From Desulfobacterales bacterium (GTDB taxonomy: Bacteria > Desulfobacterota > UBA8473), in contig JACQWO010000069.1 in NCBI GenBank assembly GCA_016209225.1, positions 101,324-165,323 on the forward strand: a stretch of DNA of 64,000 nt. The letters are read 5' to 3'. Shown piece by piece: positions 52,641 through 60,362 of the stretch (position 1 is the first letter of the stretch; each line of letters starts with the position of its first letter). A program made the position numbers and the translations under genes. The notes beneath the pieces are model-generated. The model saw only the letters and a program-made list of their open reading frames with translations, was not told where the DNA came from and ran no database searches.

Positions 52641-53939
52641 TTATTTGTTTGCCATATACTCAGTTTTAAAGCCTTTCAATGTAAAAGTGAGGGAGGCGCC
52701 AACAATTAGCATAATCCCTGCTATTACAAACGAAGATGTAAAGCTTCCTTTACCGGCGGCCTGTAACATTTGGGATACTCGGCTCAACACAAATCCGCCG
52801 ACACCCCATGCAGTAAAAAGAATACCGTAGTTTATGCCGAAATTTTTTAGCCCGTAGAGGTCCTTTGCAAATGATGGGAAAAGCGATAGATTTGTTCCGT
52901 AATTGAACCCGATCAAGGTGGCAAGAAGTATAAGGACACCGGCATATGTGTTTTCAGAACTCACAATGGGGATGGCTACAAACATTAAAACGGCCTGAAA
53001 CATAAGCATAATAAACAGGGTAAGGCTACGACCAATTTTATCTGAGAGCATCCCTGCAATTATACGTCCAGCGGCATTTCCAATAGCCAGGATCGCAACA
53101 GCCACAAATGCAGTTTCTCCCATACTTTTTTTTGCCATTCCGGCAACGCTGCTGATAACCATCAAGCCTGCCCCAGATCCTATAAAATAGATAAACCACA
53201 TTATATAAAACGAGGGCGACTTCATCATCTCCGAAGGCTTAAAATCTCTTTGAGTCAGGACTGATTCGACCGGTTTCAGAGCTTTATCTTCTCTGTCTAT
53301 AGCCTTAGGTAAAGAAGAGGCTGAATTCGAAAGTAAAAAGTCGTGTGGTGGATTAACAAGTTGTGTTGCAAGCCCACACACAACAATAGGGAATGCAATC
53401 CCGAAGAACAGCATAGCGTTTTGCAGTCCCCATATACTCAAGAGATATTCTGAAAGCGGTGCGATATATACAGAGGCAAGGCCAAACCCAGAGACTACCA
53501 ACCCTGCAATTAGTCCTGTCCTCGCGGGAGGAAACCACTTGAGCGCAGGCGGGGTGGCAGCCGAGTAACCGAACCCTATTCCAGTGCCGGCCAGCACGCC
53601 AAAACCAATAACCCAACTTACATAGCCTGTTGTCTGTGAAATCCATATAAACCCGATCCCTACCAAAATACCGCCGATTATTGCTGTCAGCCGAGGACCG
53701 AACCTATCCTGACACTTTCCAGCCAGAATCATCATAAAAGCGAAAACCAGACAGCAAACAGAGTACGGGTCATTGAGTTGAGCAATGTCCCATTTAAAGC
53801 CCCCTTCTACGCCAGTCTCAATCGATTTTCTTATCGCACCCTTAAAAATACTCCAGGTATAGAGGATTCCGAGAGCCAGATTAATCCCTGTACCGGAAAA
53901 CGTAACAATCCATCCCTTGTTCTTAATTGAGTTTGCCAT
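52641..53939 (-). CDS. OFA-family MFS transporter (oxalate/formate antiporter type)
   Basis: A 432-residue, 12-helix major facilitator of the OFA family: TGINLALGILYTWSIFKGAI in helix 1, GFGYSAATPPALKWFPPARTGL in the first half and GRIIAGMLSDKIGRS in the second. Relatives exchange oxalate for formate or carry monocarboxylates. ATG 53939 has AAAGGAA upstream and is preferred to the ORF start. The position directly downstream of acs, on the same strand beyond a terminator, suggests acetate or another small acid as substrate. Confidence 0.9.
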   Translation of the reverse strand: MANSIKNKGWIVTFSGTGINLALGILYTWSIFKGAIRKSIETGVEGGFKWDIAQLNDPYSVCCLVFAFMMILAGKCQDRFGPRLTAIIGGILVGIGFIWISQTTGYVSWVIGFGVLAGTGIGFGYSAATPPALKWFPPARTGLIAGLVVSGFGLASVYIAPLSEYLLSIWGLQNAMLFFGIAFPIVVCGLATQLVNPPHDFLLSNSASSLPKAIDREDKALKPVESVLTQRDFKPSEMMKSPSFYIMWFIYFIGSGAGLMVISSVAGMAKKSMGETAFVAVAILAIGNAAGRIIAGMLSDKIGRSLTLFIMLMFQAVLMFVAIPIVSSENTYAGVLILLATLIGFNYGTNLSLFPSFAKDLYGLKNFGINYGILFTAWGVGGFVLSRVSQMLQAAGKGSFTSSFVIAGIMLIVGASLTFTLKGFKTEYMANK

Positions 53940-54109
53940 AGCCTTATTCCTTTCTTCTGTTTTAACGGAAAATATCTCATTGAGCATGGTAGGGTGGTTT
54001 TGCTTGGCATTAGCAAATGGTCAATATTCAACTACTCAAGTTCCTGGATGCTCGAATTATCCTTGAGACGCTAGTGGGTTTGTTCGAGCTCTACAGGCAA
54101 AATACAAAG

Positions 54110-54142
54110 AAAGGAGCCCAGCAGGGGGGCTTGGGCTCCTTT
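54110..54142 (-). terminator. Terminator after acs
   Basis: AAAGGAGCCCA pairs perfectly with TGGGCTCCTTT over an 11-base loop, 15 bases past the acs stop, followed on the minus strand by CTTTGTATTTT. It separates acs from the MFS gene. Confidence 0.88.
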
Positions 54143-54156
54143 GGGTTATTTACGCT

Positions 54157-56121
54157 TTATAGACGTTTCTTAACAAGGATATCCACCACGCTTGGATCGG
54201 CGAGGGTAGATGTGTCCCCAATATTTGAGATGTCCCCTGCAGCGATCTTCTTGAGGATTCGCCGCATGATCTTGCCGCTTCTCGTTTTGGGCAGTGCGTC
54301 CGCATAATGAATTTTATCAGGAGCGGCAATAGGACCGATCTCTTTTCTCACATGAGCAACAAGCTGCTTTTTCAAGTCATCGGTTTGATCTACTCCCAAT
54401 TTCAGGGTCACAAAGGCATATATCCCCTGGCCCTTCAATTCATGGGGATACCCCACAACCGCTGCTTCAGAAACCGTAGGATGGGATACCAGGGCGCTTT
54501 CGATCTCTGCCGTCCCCATCCTGTGACCGGACACGTTTATTACATCATCCAACCGACCCATCACCCAGAAATACCCATCCTCATCTCGCCTTGCCCCGTC
54601 TCCCGTGTAATAAATACCGGGGAACCGGGTGAAGTATGTTTTATGGAAGAGTTCATGAGCTCCATAGACGGTCCTCATCATACCCGGCCAGGGTTTTTTG
54701 ATGCAAAGATAGCCCCCCTCATTTTCTTCAGCCTCAGAACCATCTTCCCGTAACACCACAGCATCAACACCGGGGAATGGCATGGTGGCTGAACCAGGCT
54801 TGGTCGGTATAGCCCCTGGTAGAGGAGTAATGATAATGCCTCCGGTCTCTGTCTGCCAATAGGTATCCACAATGGGGCAGCGTTTTTTCCCAATCACCTT
54901 ATGATACCAAATCCATGCCTCCGGGTTGATTGGTTCACCCACTGTGCCCAACAGGCGAAGGCTGCTCAGGTCACGTTTATCAGGCCATTCATCCCCTTCC
55001 CTTATCAAGGCACGCAATGCTGTGGGGGCGGTGTAGAATATGTTGACCCCGTATTTTTCCACGACCTTCCAGAATCGGTCAGGCTCAGGCCAATTAGGGA
55101 CTCCTTCGAACATAAGGGTGGTAGTGCCAACCGACAAGGGACCGTAAACAATGAAGCTATGACCGGTCACCCAGCCAATATCCGCCGTGCACCAGAAGAT
55201 GTCCTCATCCCTCACATCAAAGATCCACTTCATGTTGGCATGGATATAAGTGAGATATCCTCCGATAGTATGGAGCACCCCCTTCGGCTTTCCGGTGCTG
55301 CCGCTGGTATAAAGAATGTAAAGGGGATCTTCTGCATCCATGACTTCTGCCGGACAATCGGCATTAGCCTCTGCCATCAGTTCATCCCACCAGAGGTCTC
55401 TTCCCTCTTTCATAGGGGTATCTTTATCAATTCTCTTTACCACTACCACCTTCTTAACGTCCGGACAGTCCTTGAGCGCATCATCAGCATTAACTTTAGA
55501 AGAAAGGGTTTTGCCGCTTCGGTAACCGTAATTGCTGGTAATGAGAAAGGTGGATCGACAATCGATAATCCGGTCCCGTAAAGAGTCAGCGCTAAATCCA
55601 CCGAAAACAACGCTGTGAATAGCGCCTATTCGGGCGCAAGCCAACATAGCGATTGGAAGCTCTGGTATCATAGGGAGATAGATGGTAACCCGATCTCCCT
55701 TTTTTACCCCCAGTTTTTTCAGAACATTGGCGAATTTACAGACCTCACGGTAAAGCTCTTTATATGTGAAAGTGCGGCTTTCTCCCTCCGGCTCCCCTTC
55801 CCAGATCAGAGCGGTTTTGTCTCTCCTGGGGGTGTCAAGATGTTTGTCCAGACAGTCTTTTGATGCATTAATCTTTCCATTAATAAAAAATTTTATATCA
55901 GCTTTGTTAAAATCCCATTCCCAGAATTTGTCCCAGCGCTTATCCCAAAGCATGGCATCTGTTATCTTCTCCCAAAACGCCTCTGGATTTTCCACCGATT
56001 CCCTATGCATCTTCTTGTATTCATCCATACTTTTTACTGCCGCTTTCTGTTTAAACTCATCCGACGGTTCAAATACACGATCTTCAACCATCATTGATGT
56101 AATGGTTTTTTCCTCTGCCAT
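54157..56121 (-). CDS. acs: Acetyl-CoA synthetase (AMP-forming)
   Basis: Acs activates acetate to acetyl-CoA with ATP, giving AMP and pyrophosphate. The 654-residue length is typical. Motifs: [20 protein letters not shown], the hinge [20 protein letters not shown], and [11 protein letters not shown] with the lysine that is acetylated in regulation. The start has CAAAGGAGGTAATT ahead. The pyrophosphate made here can be used by the HppA pump encoded in this window. The upstream region is shared with hoxE. Confidence 0.97.
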   Translation of the reverse strand: MAEEKTITSMMVEDRVFEPSDEFKQKAAVKSMDEYKKMHRESVENPEAFWEKITDAMLWDKRWDKFWEWDFNKADIKFFINGKINASKDCLDKHLDTPRRDKTALIWEGEPEGESRTFTYKELYREVCKFANVLKKLGVKKGDRVTIYLPMIPELPIAMLACARIGAIHSVVFGGFSADSLRDRIIDCRSTFLITSNYGYRSGKTLSSKVNADDALKDCPDVKKVVVVKRIDKDTPMKEGRDLWWDELMAEANADCPAEVMDAEDPLYILYTSGSTGKPKGVLHTIGGYLTYIHANMKWIFDVRDEDIFWCTADIGWVTGHSFIVYGPLSVGTTTLMFEGVPNWPEPDRFWKVVEKYGVNIFYTAPTALRALIREGDEWPDKRDLSSLRLLGTVGEPINPEAWIWYHKVIGKKRCPIVDTYWQTETGGIIITPLPGAIPTKPGSATMPFPGVDAVVLREDGSEAEENEGGYLCIKKPWPGMMRTVYGAHELFHKTYFTRFPGIYYTGDGARRDEDGYFWVMGRLDDVINVSGHRMGTAEIESALVSHPTVSEAAVVGYPHELKGQGIYAFVTLKLGVDQTDDLKKQLVAHVRKEIGPIAAPDKIHYADALPKTRSGKIMRRILKKIAAGDISNIGDTSTLADPSVVDILVKKRL

Positions 56122-56218
56122 AGTTAATTACCTCCTTTGATAATGTTAAAACCAGGAACATGTACCGACTTATTGATCTGGTTGAGGATTCTTGAAACCC
56201 AATACCATAATTATGCTT

Positions 56219-56399
56219 TTCTGTCTATTAATGAACTCAAGAATTATGCCAGAAGGGAAACGTATTTGATGAAAAGAAACAACCGGTTGAAAAGACAGGC
56301 TAAATTGGTCACCAACTATAAACAAGGGAAAAGGATTAGATGGGGAAACGGCTCTTTTTGTAAACATCCAGGTTACACCACGTCAACTGGTGATTACCT
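56219..56399 (-). promoter_or_regulatory. Upstream regulatory repeat, copy in front of acs
   Basis: This is the second copy of the 47140-47316 sequence, same strand relation to the downstream gene. It keeps the dyad TGTAACCTGGATGTTTACA exactly and has TGGCATAATTCTTGAG at 56236-56251 (minus strand). The distance to acs is about 100 bases. The forward ORF at 56137-56451 runs through it, but the other copy is frameshifted at the corresponding place, so it is not coding. Confidence 0.7.
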
Positions 56400-56449
56400 C
56401 CCCCCAACCTGCCCCAAAATAACCCATGGACTCAGCCCTCCAATTAAGT

Positions 56450-56563
56450 AAAAAAAAAAAAAAAAAATACGCACTTTGTCATTTCGACTGGAAGGAGAAA
56501 TCTTATAACTCATTGATTTTTACAACAGCGGGCTTAAGCCCGCTGTTGTAAGCCCGCTGTTGT
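56450..56563. repeat. Poly-A tract and perfect palindrome
   Basis: Eighteen A residues (56450-56467) are followed by GTCATTTCGACTGGAAGGAG and then by the perfect palindrome ACAACAGCGGGC/GCCCGCTGTTGT at 56522-56549, with a further half copy to 56563. It belongs to the ~400-bp gene-free stretch between the regulatory repeat and the CBS gene. Confidence 0.85.
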
Positions 56564-56714
56564 CACATAGCCAATGAAAACTTCTTTTTCCTGTTACTGT
56601 CACCCTAAAGATTACACCCGATGCTTTCATTCTGGGGCTTGAGGGAAATAAAAAGATAAAAAAAATCCATATATCTAAGAGAGTTATCAGTTATGCTCCT
56701 CTGCCGGTAATATT

Positions 56715-56730
56715 TGGCATATATCTTGAA
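56715..56730 (+). promoter_or_regulatory. Sigma54-like promoter ahead of the CBS gene
   Basis: TGGCATATATCTTGAA has the -24 element and spacing of a sigma54 site but TTGA at -12, just like the sites in front of hoxE and acs. It lies 70 bases before the CBS gene. Confidence 0.5.
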
Positions 56731-56798
56731 TTGATAAAAAGTCTTAAGCCCCCTTTTTGGTGGCAAAGAAACGGCATATTGGGTCAGAAAAGGTAATA

Positions 56799-57017
56799 AT
56801 GAAGGAAAAGAAAGTAAAAGACATCCTTCTTCCCTTTAAGGAAGGCATACCGCTTTGTCCCTCAGTGACTCTAAACGATAAGATTGTGCAGGCCATTGAG
56901 TTGATGGTTAATAACGACCTCAAGTGTATTGCTGTAATAGAGAATCAACGGCCAGTGGGAATGGTTTGCCTTAAAGATGCTTTGCAGGAGATGGGTCTAC
57001 AGGTTACAGACAGGTAA
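56799..57017 (+). CDS. Single CBS-motif protein
   Basis: A 72-residue protein made of one CBS motif: VKDILLPFKEGIPLCPSVTL, MVNNDLKCIAVIENQRPVGMV. Two such chains would be needed for one nucleotide-binding module. The start at ATG 56799 has AAGGT ahead; the longer TTG-start frame from 56757 is less likely. It is divergent from acs and may share its regulation. Confidence 0.72.
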   Translation: MKEKKVKDILLPFKEGIPLCPSVTLNDKIVQAIELMVNNDLKCIAVIENQRPVGMVCLKDALQEMGLQVTDR

Positions 57018-57119
57018 ATTACTATTCATATTTACTATTCATATTTGACCTTTAGGTAATAACCTTAAGCACTCTGTTATCTGCCGGTGCGGGTAAAAAA
57101 TCAAATGAGTTTTTCTCTA

Positions 57120-57359
57120 TTATAGGGAATATACAGCCATAGGAATTTCGCTTTCTGCTTTTCTCCTGCCACAAACACTTGATTCTATGGTTTTAAGAAC
57201 ATTAGCTGTATAGTATTTTGTGCCGCATTTTTTGCATACGCCAACTGGCACATTTTTGATAAGCACATACTTATCGTCTACCTTTCGGGGCAGGTCAATT
57301 ATTTTTTCAACAATTGAACCATTGCAATATTCGCATTGCTCCCCCTCCCAAAATCCCAT
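57120..57359 (-). CDS. YgiT-type zinc-ribbon antitoxin-like protein
   Basis: A 79-residue protein with CEYCNG and, after a strand, VGVCKKCGTKYYTANVLKTIE, the two CxxC pairs of YgiT/MqsA-type N-terminal domains. The MqsA DNA-binding C-terminus is missing, as in most stand-alone YgiT-type proteins that pair with small toxins; no such toxin is present here. The start is ATG 57359 with AAAGGAGG ahead. It opens behind the 28-bp cassette-head repeat and is the third cassette of this island, but no attC follows it. Confidence 0.85.
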   Translation of the reverse strand: MGFWEGEQCEYCNGSIVEKIIDLPRKVDDKYVLIKNVPVGVCKKCGTKYYTANVLKTIESSVCGRRKAESEIPMAVYSL

Positions 57360-57407
57360 TTTAATCCCTCCTTTCACTTCCTTTAGGCTTATCTTCATAA
57401 ACAGTTA

Positions 57408-57435
57408 TTCCCCCCGAGCGGAGCGAGGGGGGAAC
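57408..57435 (-). repeat. 28-bp cassette-head repeat, copy B
   Basis: Identical to 1718-1745 when read on the minus strand. It starts at the G of the R' box of the attC site at 57429-57488, the point at which integron integrases exchange strands. Confidence 0.85.
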
Positions 57436-57488
57436 GATCAAGCTAAGCTGCGGCGTGAAACGCCGTCAGCTTCAGCGATTGGTTAGGC
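57429..57488 (-). other. attC site 3
   Basis: On the minus strand: R'' GCCTAAC, 5-base spacer, L'' GCTGAAGCTGACGGCG, loop TTTCA, L' CGCCGCAGCTTAGC, spacer, R' GTTCCCC. L'' has two extra bases relative to L' (G and A), the extrahelical bases of attC, giving minus-strand polarity in agreement with the genes. R' departs from GTTRRRY because the next cassette begins TTCCCC. Confidence 0.85.
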
Positions 57489-57500
57489 TCAGATATAATA

Positions 57501-57773
57501 TCATCTGAAAAGTTGAGAATGACTTCCTGTACGATAAAGAACAAGTTCATCATCCTCTATTGCATAAATCAGGATCCAATCAGGTTCGATATGACAATCA
57601 CGCTTATTCTCATATTTGCCGCTGAGTGGATGGTCATGGTATTCAGGAGGTAATTTCCGTCCTTCCGCAAGTTCTTCAACAATACTCAGTAACTTCTCAA
57701 TATCTTTCCCACTTCGTAAAAGTCGTTTAATATCTTGTTTGAACTGGGTTGTTCTCCGAATAATCAACTTCAA
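57501..57773 (-). CDS. YafQ/RelE-family toxin
   Basis: A 90-residue protein of the YafQ branch of RelE-type ribosome-dependent mRNA interferases: RTTQFKQDIKRLLRSGKDIEK, LPPEYHDHPLSGKYENKRDCH, PDWILIYAIEDDELVLYRTGSHSQLF. The basic and His residues of the active site are present (HDHPL, H at the C-terminus). It overlaps its antitoxin by four bases. The pair lies between two attC sites and is a complete cassette. Confidence 0.93.
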   Translation of the reverse strand: MKLIIRRTTQFKQDIKRLLRSGKDIEKLLSIVEELAEGRKLPPEYHDHPLSGKYENKRDCHIEPDWILIYAIEDDELVLYRTGSHSQLFR

Positions 57774-58033
57774 GGTAACAAATCCTTTCGTAATTCTTCG
57801 ATGGAATGAAATACAGGCATAGCGGATTTATCTTCGGCAAATGCTTTCAAAGTCGTTTCATTCGGGATTTCAAGCTTGTCAAAACTACGTCGAATATCTT
57901 CATCTTTCAGAATATATCGTGCGACGGTCAGCCGGTCTTTTTTCGGCAATGCACGAGATACCCGATAAAACGCCTCTCCCGTACTGATTGTTACAGATTG
58001 AGATTTTTCCGATTGTTTTTTTGATGTCAACAT
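57770..58033 (-). CDS. RelB/DinJ-like antitoxin
   Basis: An 87-residue protein with a predicted strand-helix N-terminus (KSQSVTISTGEAFYRVSRAL, plausible DNA-binding region) and a C-terminal toxin-wrapping segment ending VFHSIEELRKDLLP, as in many RelE/YafQ antitoxins. It is the first gene of the TA cassette, 26 bases from the R' box of attC site 4. Family placement is by context and general pattern; sequence similarity to DinJ is weak. Confidence 0.8.
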   Translation of the reverse strand: MLTSKKQSEKSQSVTISTGEAFYRVSRALPKKDRLTVARYILKDEDIRRSFDKLEIPNETTLKAFAEDKSAMPVFHSIEELRKDLLP

Positions 58034-58058
58034 CTTTAAATTTCCCCCCTTTTTTTAA

Positions 58059-58114
58059 GCCTAACACAAAGTTCACCGGGAGCGTAAGCGATCCGGTGGA
58101 ACGACTGGTTAAGC
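58059..58114 (-). other. attC site 4
   Basis: On the minus strand: R'' GCTTAAC, CAGTC, L'' GTTCCACCGG, loop, L' CCGGTGAAC, TTTGT, R' GTTAGGC. Both R boxes fit RYYYAAC/GTTRRRY, and L'' has one extra C. In 56 bp this is a textbook attC site. The stop codon TAA of the upstream gene lies within R''. Confidence 0.92.
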
Positions 58115-59074
58115 CTCGTCTCTATCATGAAAGTGATACCAAGATACCAAATGCCGTTTCATGTCCTTAGATGGATCAATAATACACAGTAGTCTTTTCA
58201 ATTGTTTCTTGCTGTCTGAAAGCCACCAATTGATGATATTGCTCTTGTCTGTCTGGTCAGGTCTATTTATCCAGAACACGTTCGACAATTCTTTCGGGTC
58301 ATTTCGCTTAAGTTCCAGTTGTTCAGAAATAGCGCCCGCGATTAGGTCCGAAACTGACAGAAAATCCTCGATCTGCATGGTGCCGTTGTCACAGCGAGAC
58401 GTTCCACAGCGGCAGTGACCAAGAGAAAAACTAAGATATAGGCTGCTAATCCAACCGAAGAGCTGAGTAAGGTCAATCACGCGCTGATCGTTTGCCGCTA
58501 TGCTGTCCTCATCCGTAAACCATAATACATCTTGTCCTGGTCTACATAGCCCAGATAGAAGGAAACTGAGGAAATGGGTGGCTACAAATGCTTTTTCGAG
58601 AACACTTTTCTTCCACTTTGTGAATGAGGCAAAGTCTGGGTTTGTAAGATCCAATGGAGGGTTCGGAAAGATAGATTCAGAGCGCTTATTCATGGCCACT
58701 GAGAAAGAGAGTCCCTCAAGGGTATCGGCTGCCTGTAACAACGGTACTAATGCCTTTTGTCTTTGAATGTCGTTTAGTCGTTTAAAGGACATCCGCCGGG
58801 AATCCGAGAAAAAAGTCTCTCTAATTGCTATTCGTTTCCGTTCCCAGCTTTGCCATGCATCTAACGAAACGAGTAAGAAGGAATACACTATGTAGGGAGA
58901 ACGCGACGATTCACCGCTGTAGTCAGACCCAAGCAAAAGAGTATGAGCGCGGCGAAGATTCGGTAGACTATCCGCATTAGTGTTCTGTAACTGCAAGAGG
59001 TTTCGATTGAGAATATCAAAGATGGTTCTATCGGGAACCGGCACCGGATTCCAATATGCATGTGAAGTATTCAT
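58109..59074 (-). CDS. Integron cassette protein of unknown function, 321 aa
   Basis: I do not recognise it with certainty. LLLGSDYSGESSRSPYIVYS near residues 47-66 and DVLWFTDEDSIAANDQR in the middle provide spaced acidic residues reminiscent of DUF3800 (RNase H-like) proteins; HCRCGTSRCDNG could bind a metal. The C-terminus is helical and basic. The gene starts just after a GTTAAGC box at 59089-59095 and its stop codon lies in the attC R'' box, so gene and site form a single cassette of almost 1 kb. Confidence 0.82.
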   Translation of the reverse strand: MNTSHAYWNPVPVPDRTIFDILNRNLLQLQNTNADSLPNLRRAHTLLLGSDYSGESSRSPYIVYSFLLVSLDAWQSWERKRIAIRETFFSDSRRMSFKRLNDIQRQKALVPLLQAADTLEGLSFSVAMNKRSESIFPNPPLDLTNPDFASFTKWKKSVLEKAFVATHFLSFLLSGLCRPGQDVLWFTDEDSIAANDQRVIDLTQLFGWISSLYLSFSLGHCRCGTSRCDNGTMQIEDFLSVSDLIAGAISEQLELKRNDPKELSNVFWINRPDQTDKSNIINWWLSDSKKQLKRLLCIIDPSKDMKRHLVSWYHFHDRDEA

Positions 59075-59088
59075 ATTTTATCTTTTAG

Positions 59089-59095
59089 GCTTAAC
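59089..59095 (-). other. Integron R'-type core box (possible attI or upstream attC edge)
   Basis: GTTAAGC on the minus strand matches GTTRRRY and lies 15 bases before the cassette gene start. No pairing R'' box was found upstream, so this may be an attI or secondary insertion point. No integrase gene is visible in the flanking DNA. Confidence 0.5.
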
Positions 59096-59276
59096 AATTA
59101 ATATACGTAATACTTAATTACCCTGCTGACAAACATCACTATTGAAAAGATATGTGTAATTTTATAGTTATTGATGATCAAAGTCAAAGGTTATTCTTGA
59201 AAATATCCCGATAATATGCTTATTATCATAAAACACATAATACGTATAATAGCGTTGCTTTGACCGGAAGCGGGGA

Positions 59277-59350
59277 TACTTGGGGACGGACGCACTTGGG
59301 GACGTTGGGACGCACTTGTACTTGTGTACTTGGGGATTGTACTTGGGGTT
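59277..59350. repeat. CACTTGGGGACG tandem words
   Basis: ACTTGGGGACG and close variants occur five times in about 70 bases. The GGGAC + CTTG vocabulary is that of the REP-like sequences at 1.24 and 3.55 kb. The remaining gene-free DNA (59096-59276 and 59351-59603) is AT-rich, with a short palindrome at about 59215-59240, and shows nothing else. Confidence 0.65.
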
Positions 59351-59603
59351 CTATTTGTGATATTTATAGCCATAACGTTGTTCAGCCCTCTCGATTGCCT
59401 TCGTAACACCCGATGTATTCACGCCTGCCCCGCTGGGGCGGTAGGCAAGCAATGCACAGGCAGATGTTCGCTTCAAAGGGAATTTTTTCACTTTTCAGGA
59501 TGAACTCAATTAATATTGACTTTATTATGAACAAACTATATATACAATGAAACCCCATTGGATTAATTGGCATATTAAAAACGAATGGAGGAAGGGGAGA
59601 TTT

Positions 59604-60362
59604 ATGAAGGCATTAATTGGAAAATGGCTCCTTTTGTTGGTGTTCTTATTTCTATCATTATCGATAACCAGTTGTTTTTGGACAAAAGAGAGGAAGGTTA
59701 ATACCGTTGAGGGGTTGTTTAATCAAGCTTTTGCTTACTATCAAGATGAAAAATACAGAAAAGCACGGGAGGCCTTTGAGGAACTGAGAGACAATTACCC
59801 TTTAAGTAAATATTCCATTGTGGCAGAGCTGAGGATAGCCGACTCCTATTATCACGAAAAGGAATACAGTGAGGCCATAGCTCATTATGAAGATTTCAGA
59901 AAACTCCATCCCACCAATCCCGTTATCTCTTACGTCATATATCAGACAGGTATGTCTTATTTTAAACAGATTCTATCCATAGACCGGGATCAAACATTCA
60001 CTGAAAACGCCGTCAAACAATTTGAATATCTTATCTCCAGGTATCCTTCCACCACTTATGCAAATTCAGCCCAGAAGATGCTGGAAATATGCAAAGAGAA
60101 GCTGGCCCAGCGTGAGTTTTATGTGGGGCGTCTCTATTTTAAAGGAAAGAAATACACCTCAGCTCTCTACAGGTTTAAAGGGATATTAGAAAATTATCCT
60201 AAAGCCAGCATTACAGACACGGTATACCTCTATGTTGGAGAGTCCTATCTGTCCCTAGAGGAGAAAGAAAAAGCAAAGACTGCGCTTGCTCATTTGGTGG
60301 AAAACTATCCGAAGAGTGAGCACTACGGTAAAGCTCAGAAGCTTTTGGCAAAACTCAGGTAG
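59604..60362 (+). CDS. bamD: Outer-membrane assembly lipoprotein BamD
   Basis: BamD is the essential TPR lipoprotein of the BAM complex that inserts outer-membrane proteins. From ATG 59604 the 252-residue protein has a signal (KWLLLLVFLFLSLS) with lipobox SITSC, then five TPR-like repeats (FNQAFAYYQDEKYRKAREAF, ADSYYHEKEYSEAIAHYEDF, and later GRLYFKGKKYTSALYRF). GGAGG lies upstream. The stop overlaps the convergent alaS by eight bases. Its presence shows a Gram-negative envelope. Confidence 0.92.
   Translation: MKALIGKWLLLLVFLFLSLSITSCFWTKERKVNTVEGLFNQAFAYYQDEKYRKAREAFEELRDNYPLSKYSIVAELRIADSYYHEKEYSEAIAHYEDFRKLHPTNPVISYVIYQTGMSYFKQILSIDRDQTFTENAVKQFEYLISRYPSTTYANSAQKMLEICKEKLAQREFYVGRLYFKGKKYTSALYRFKGILENYPKASITDTVYLYVGESYLSLEEKEKAKTALAHLVENYPKSEHYGKAQKLLAKLR

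Noticed and set aside
56137-56451. 104-aa ORF through the upstream region of acs
   Set aside because: The equivalent region before hoxE is shifted by a 2-base indel and stopped, and conservation follows promoter-like motifs on the other strand.
59277-59350. CACTTGGGGACG repeats as iterons or a replication origin
   Set aside because: The units are short and irregular, no replication initiator gene is nearby, and the words match the REP-like sequences elsewhere in the window.
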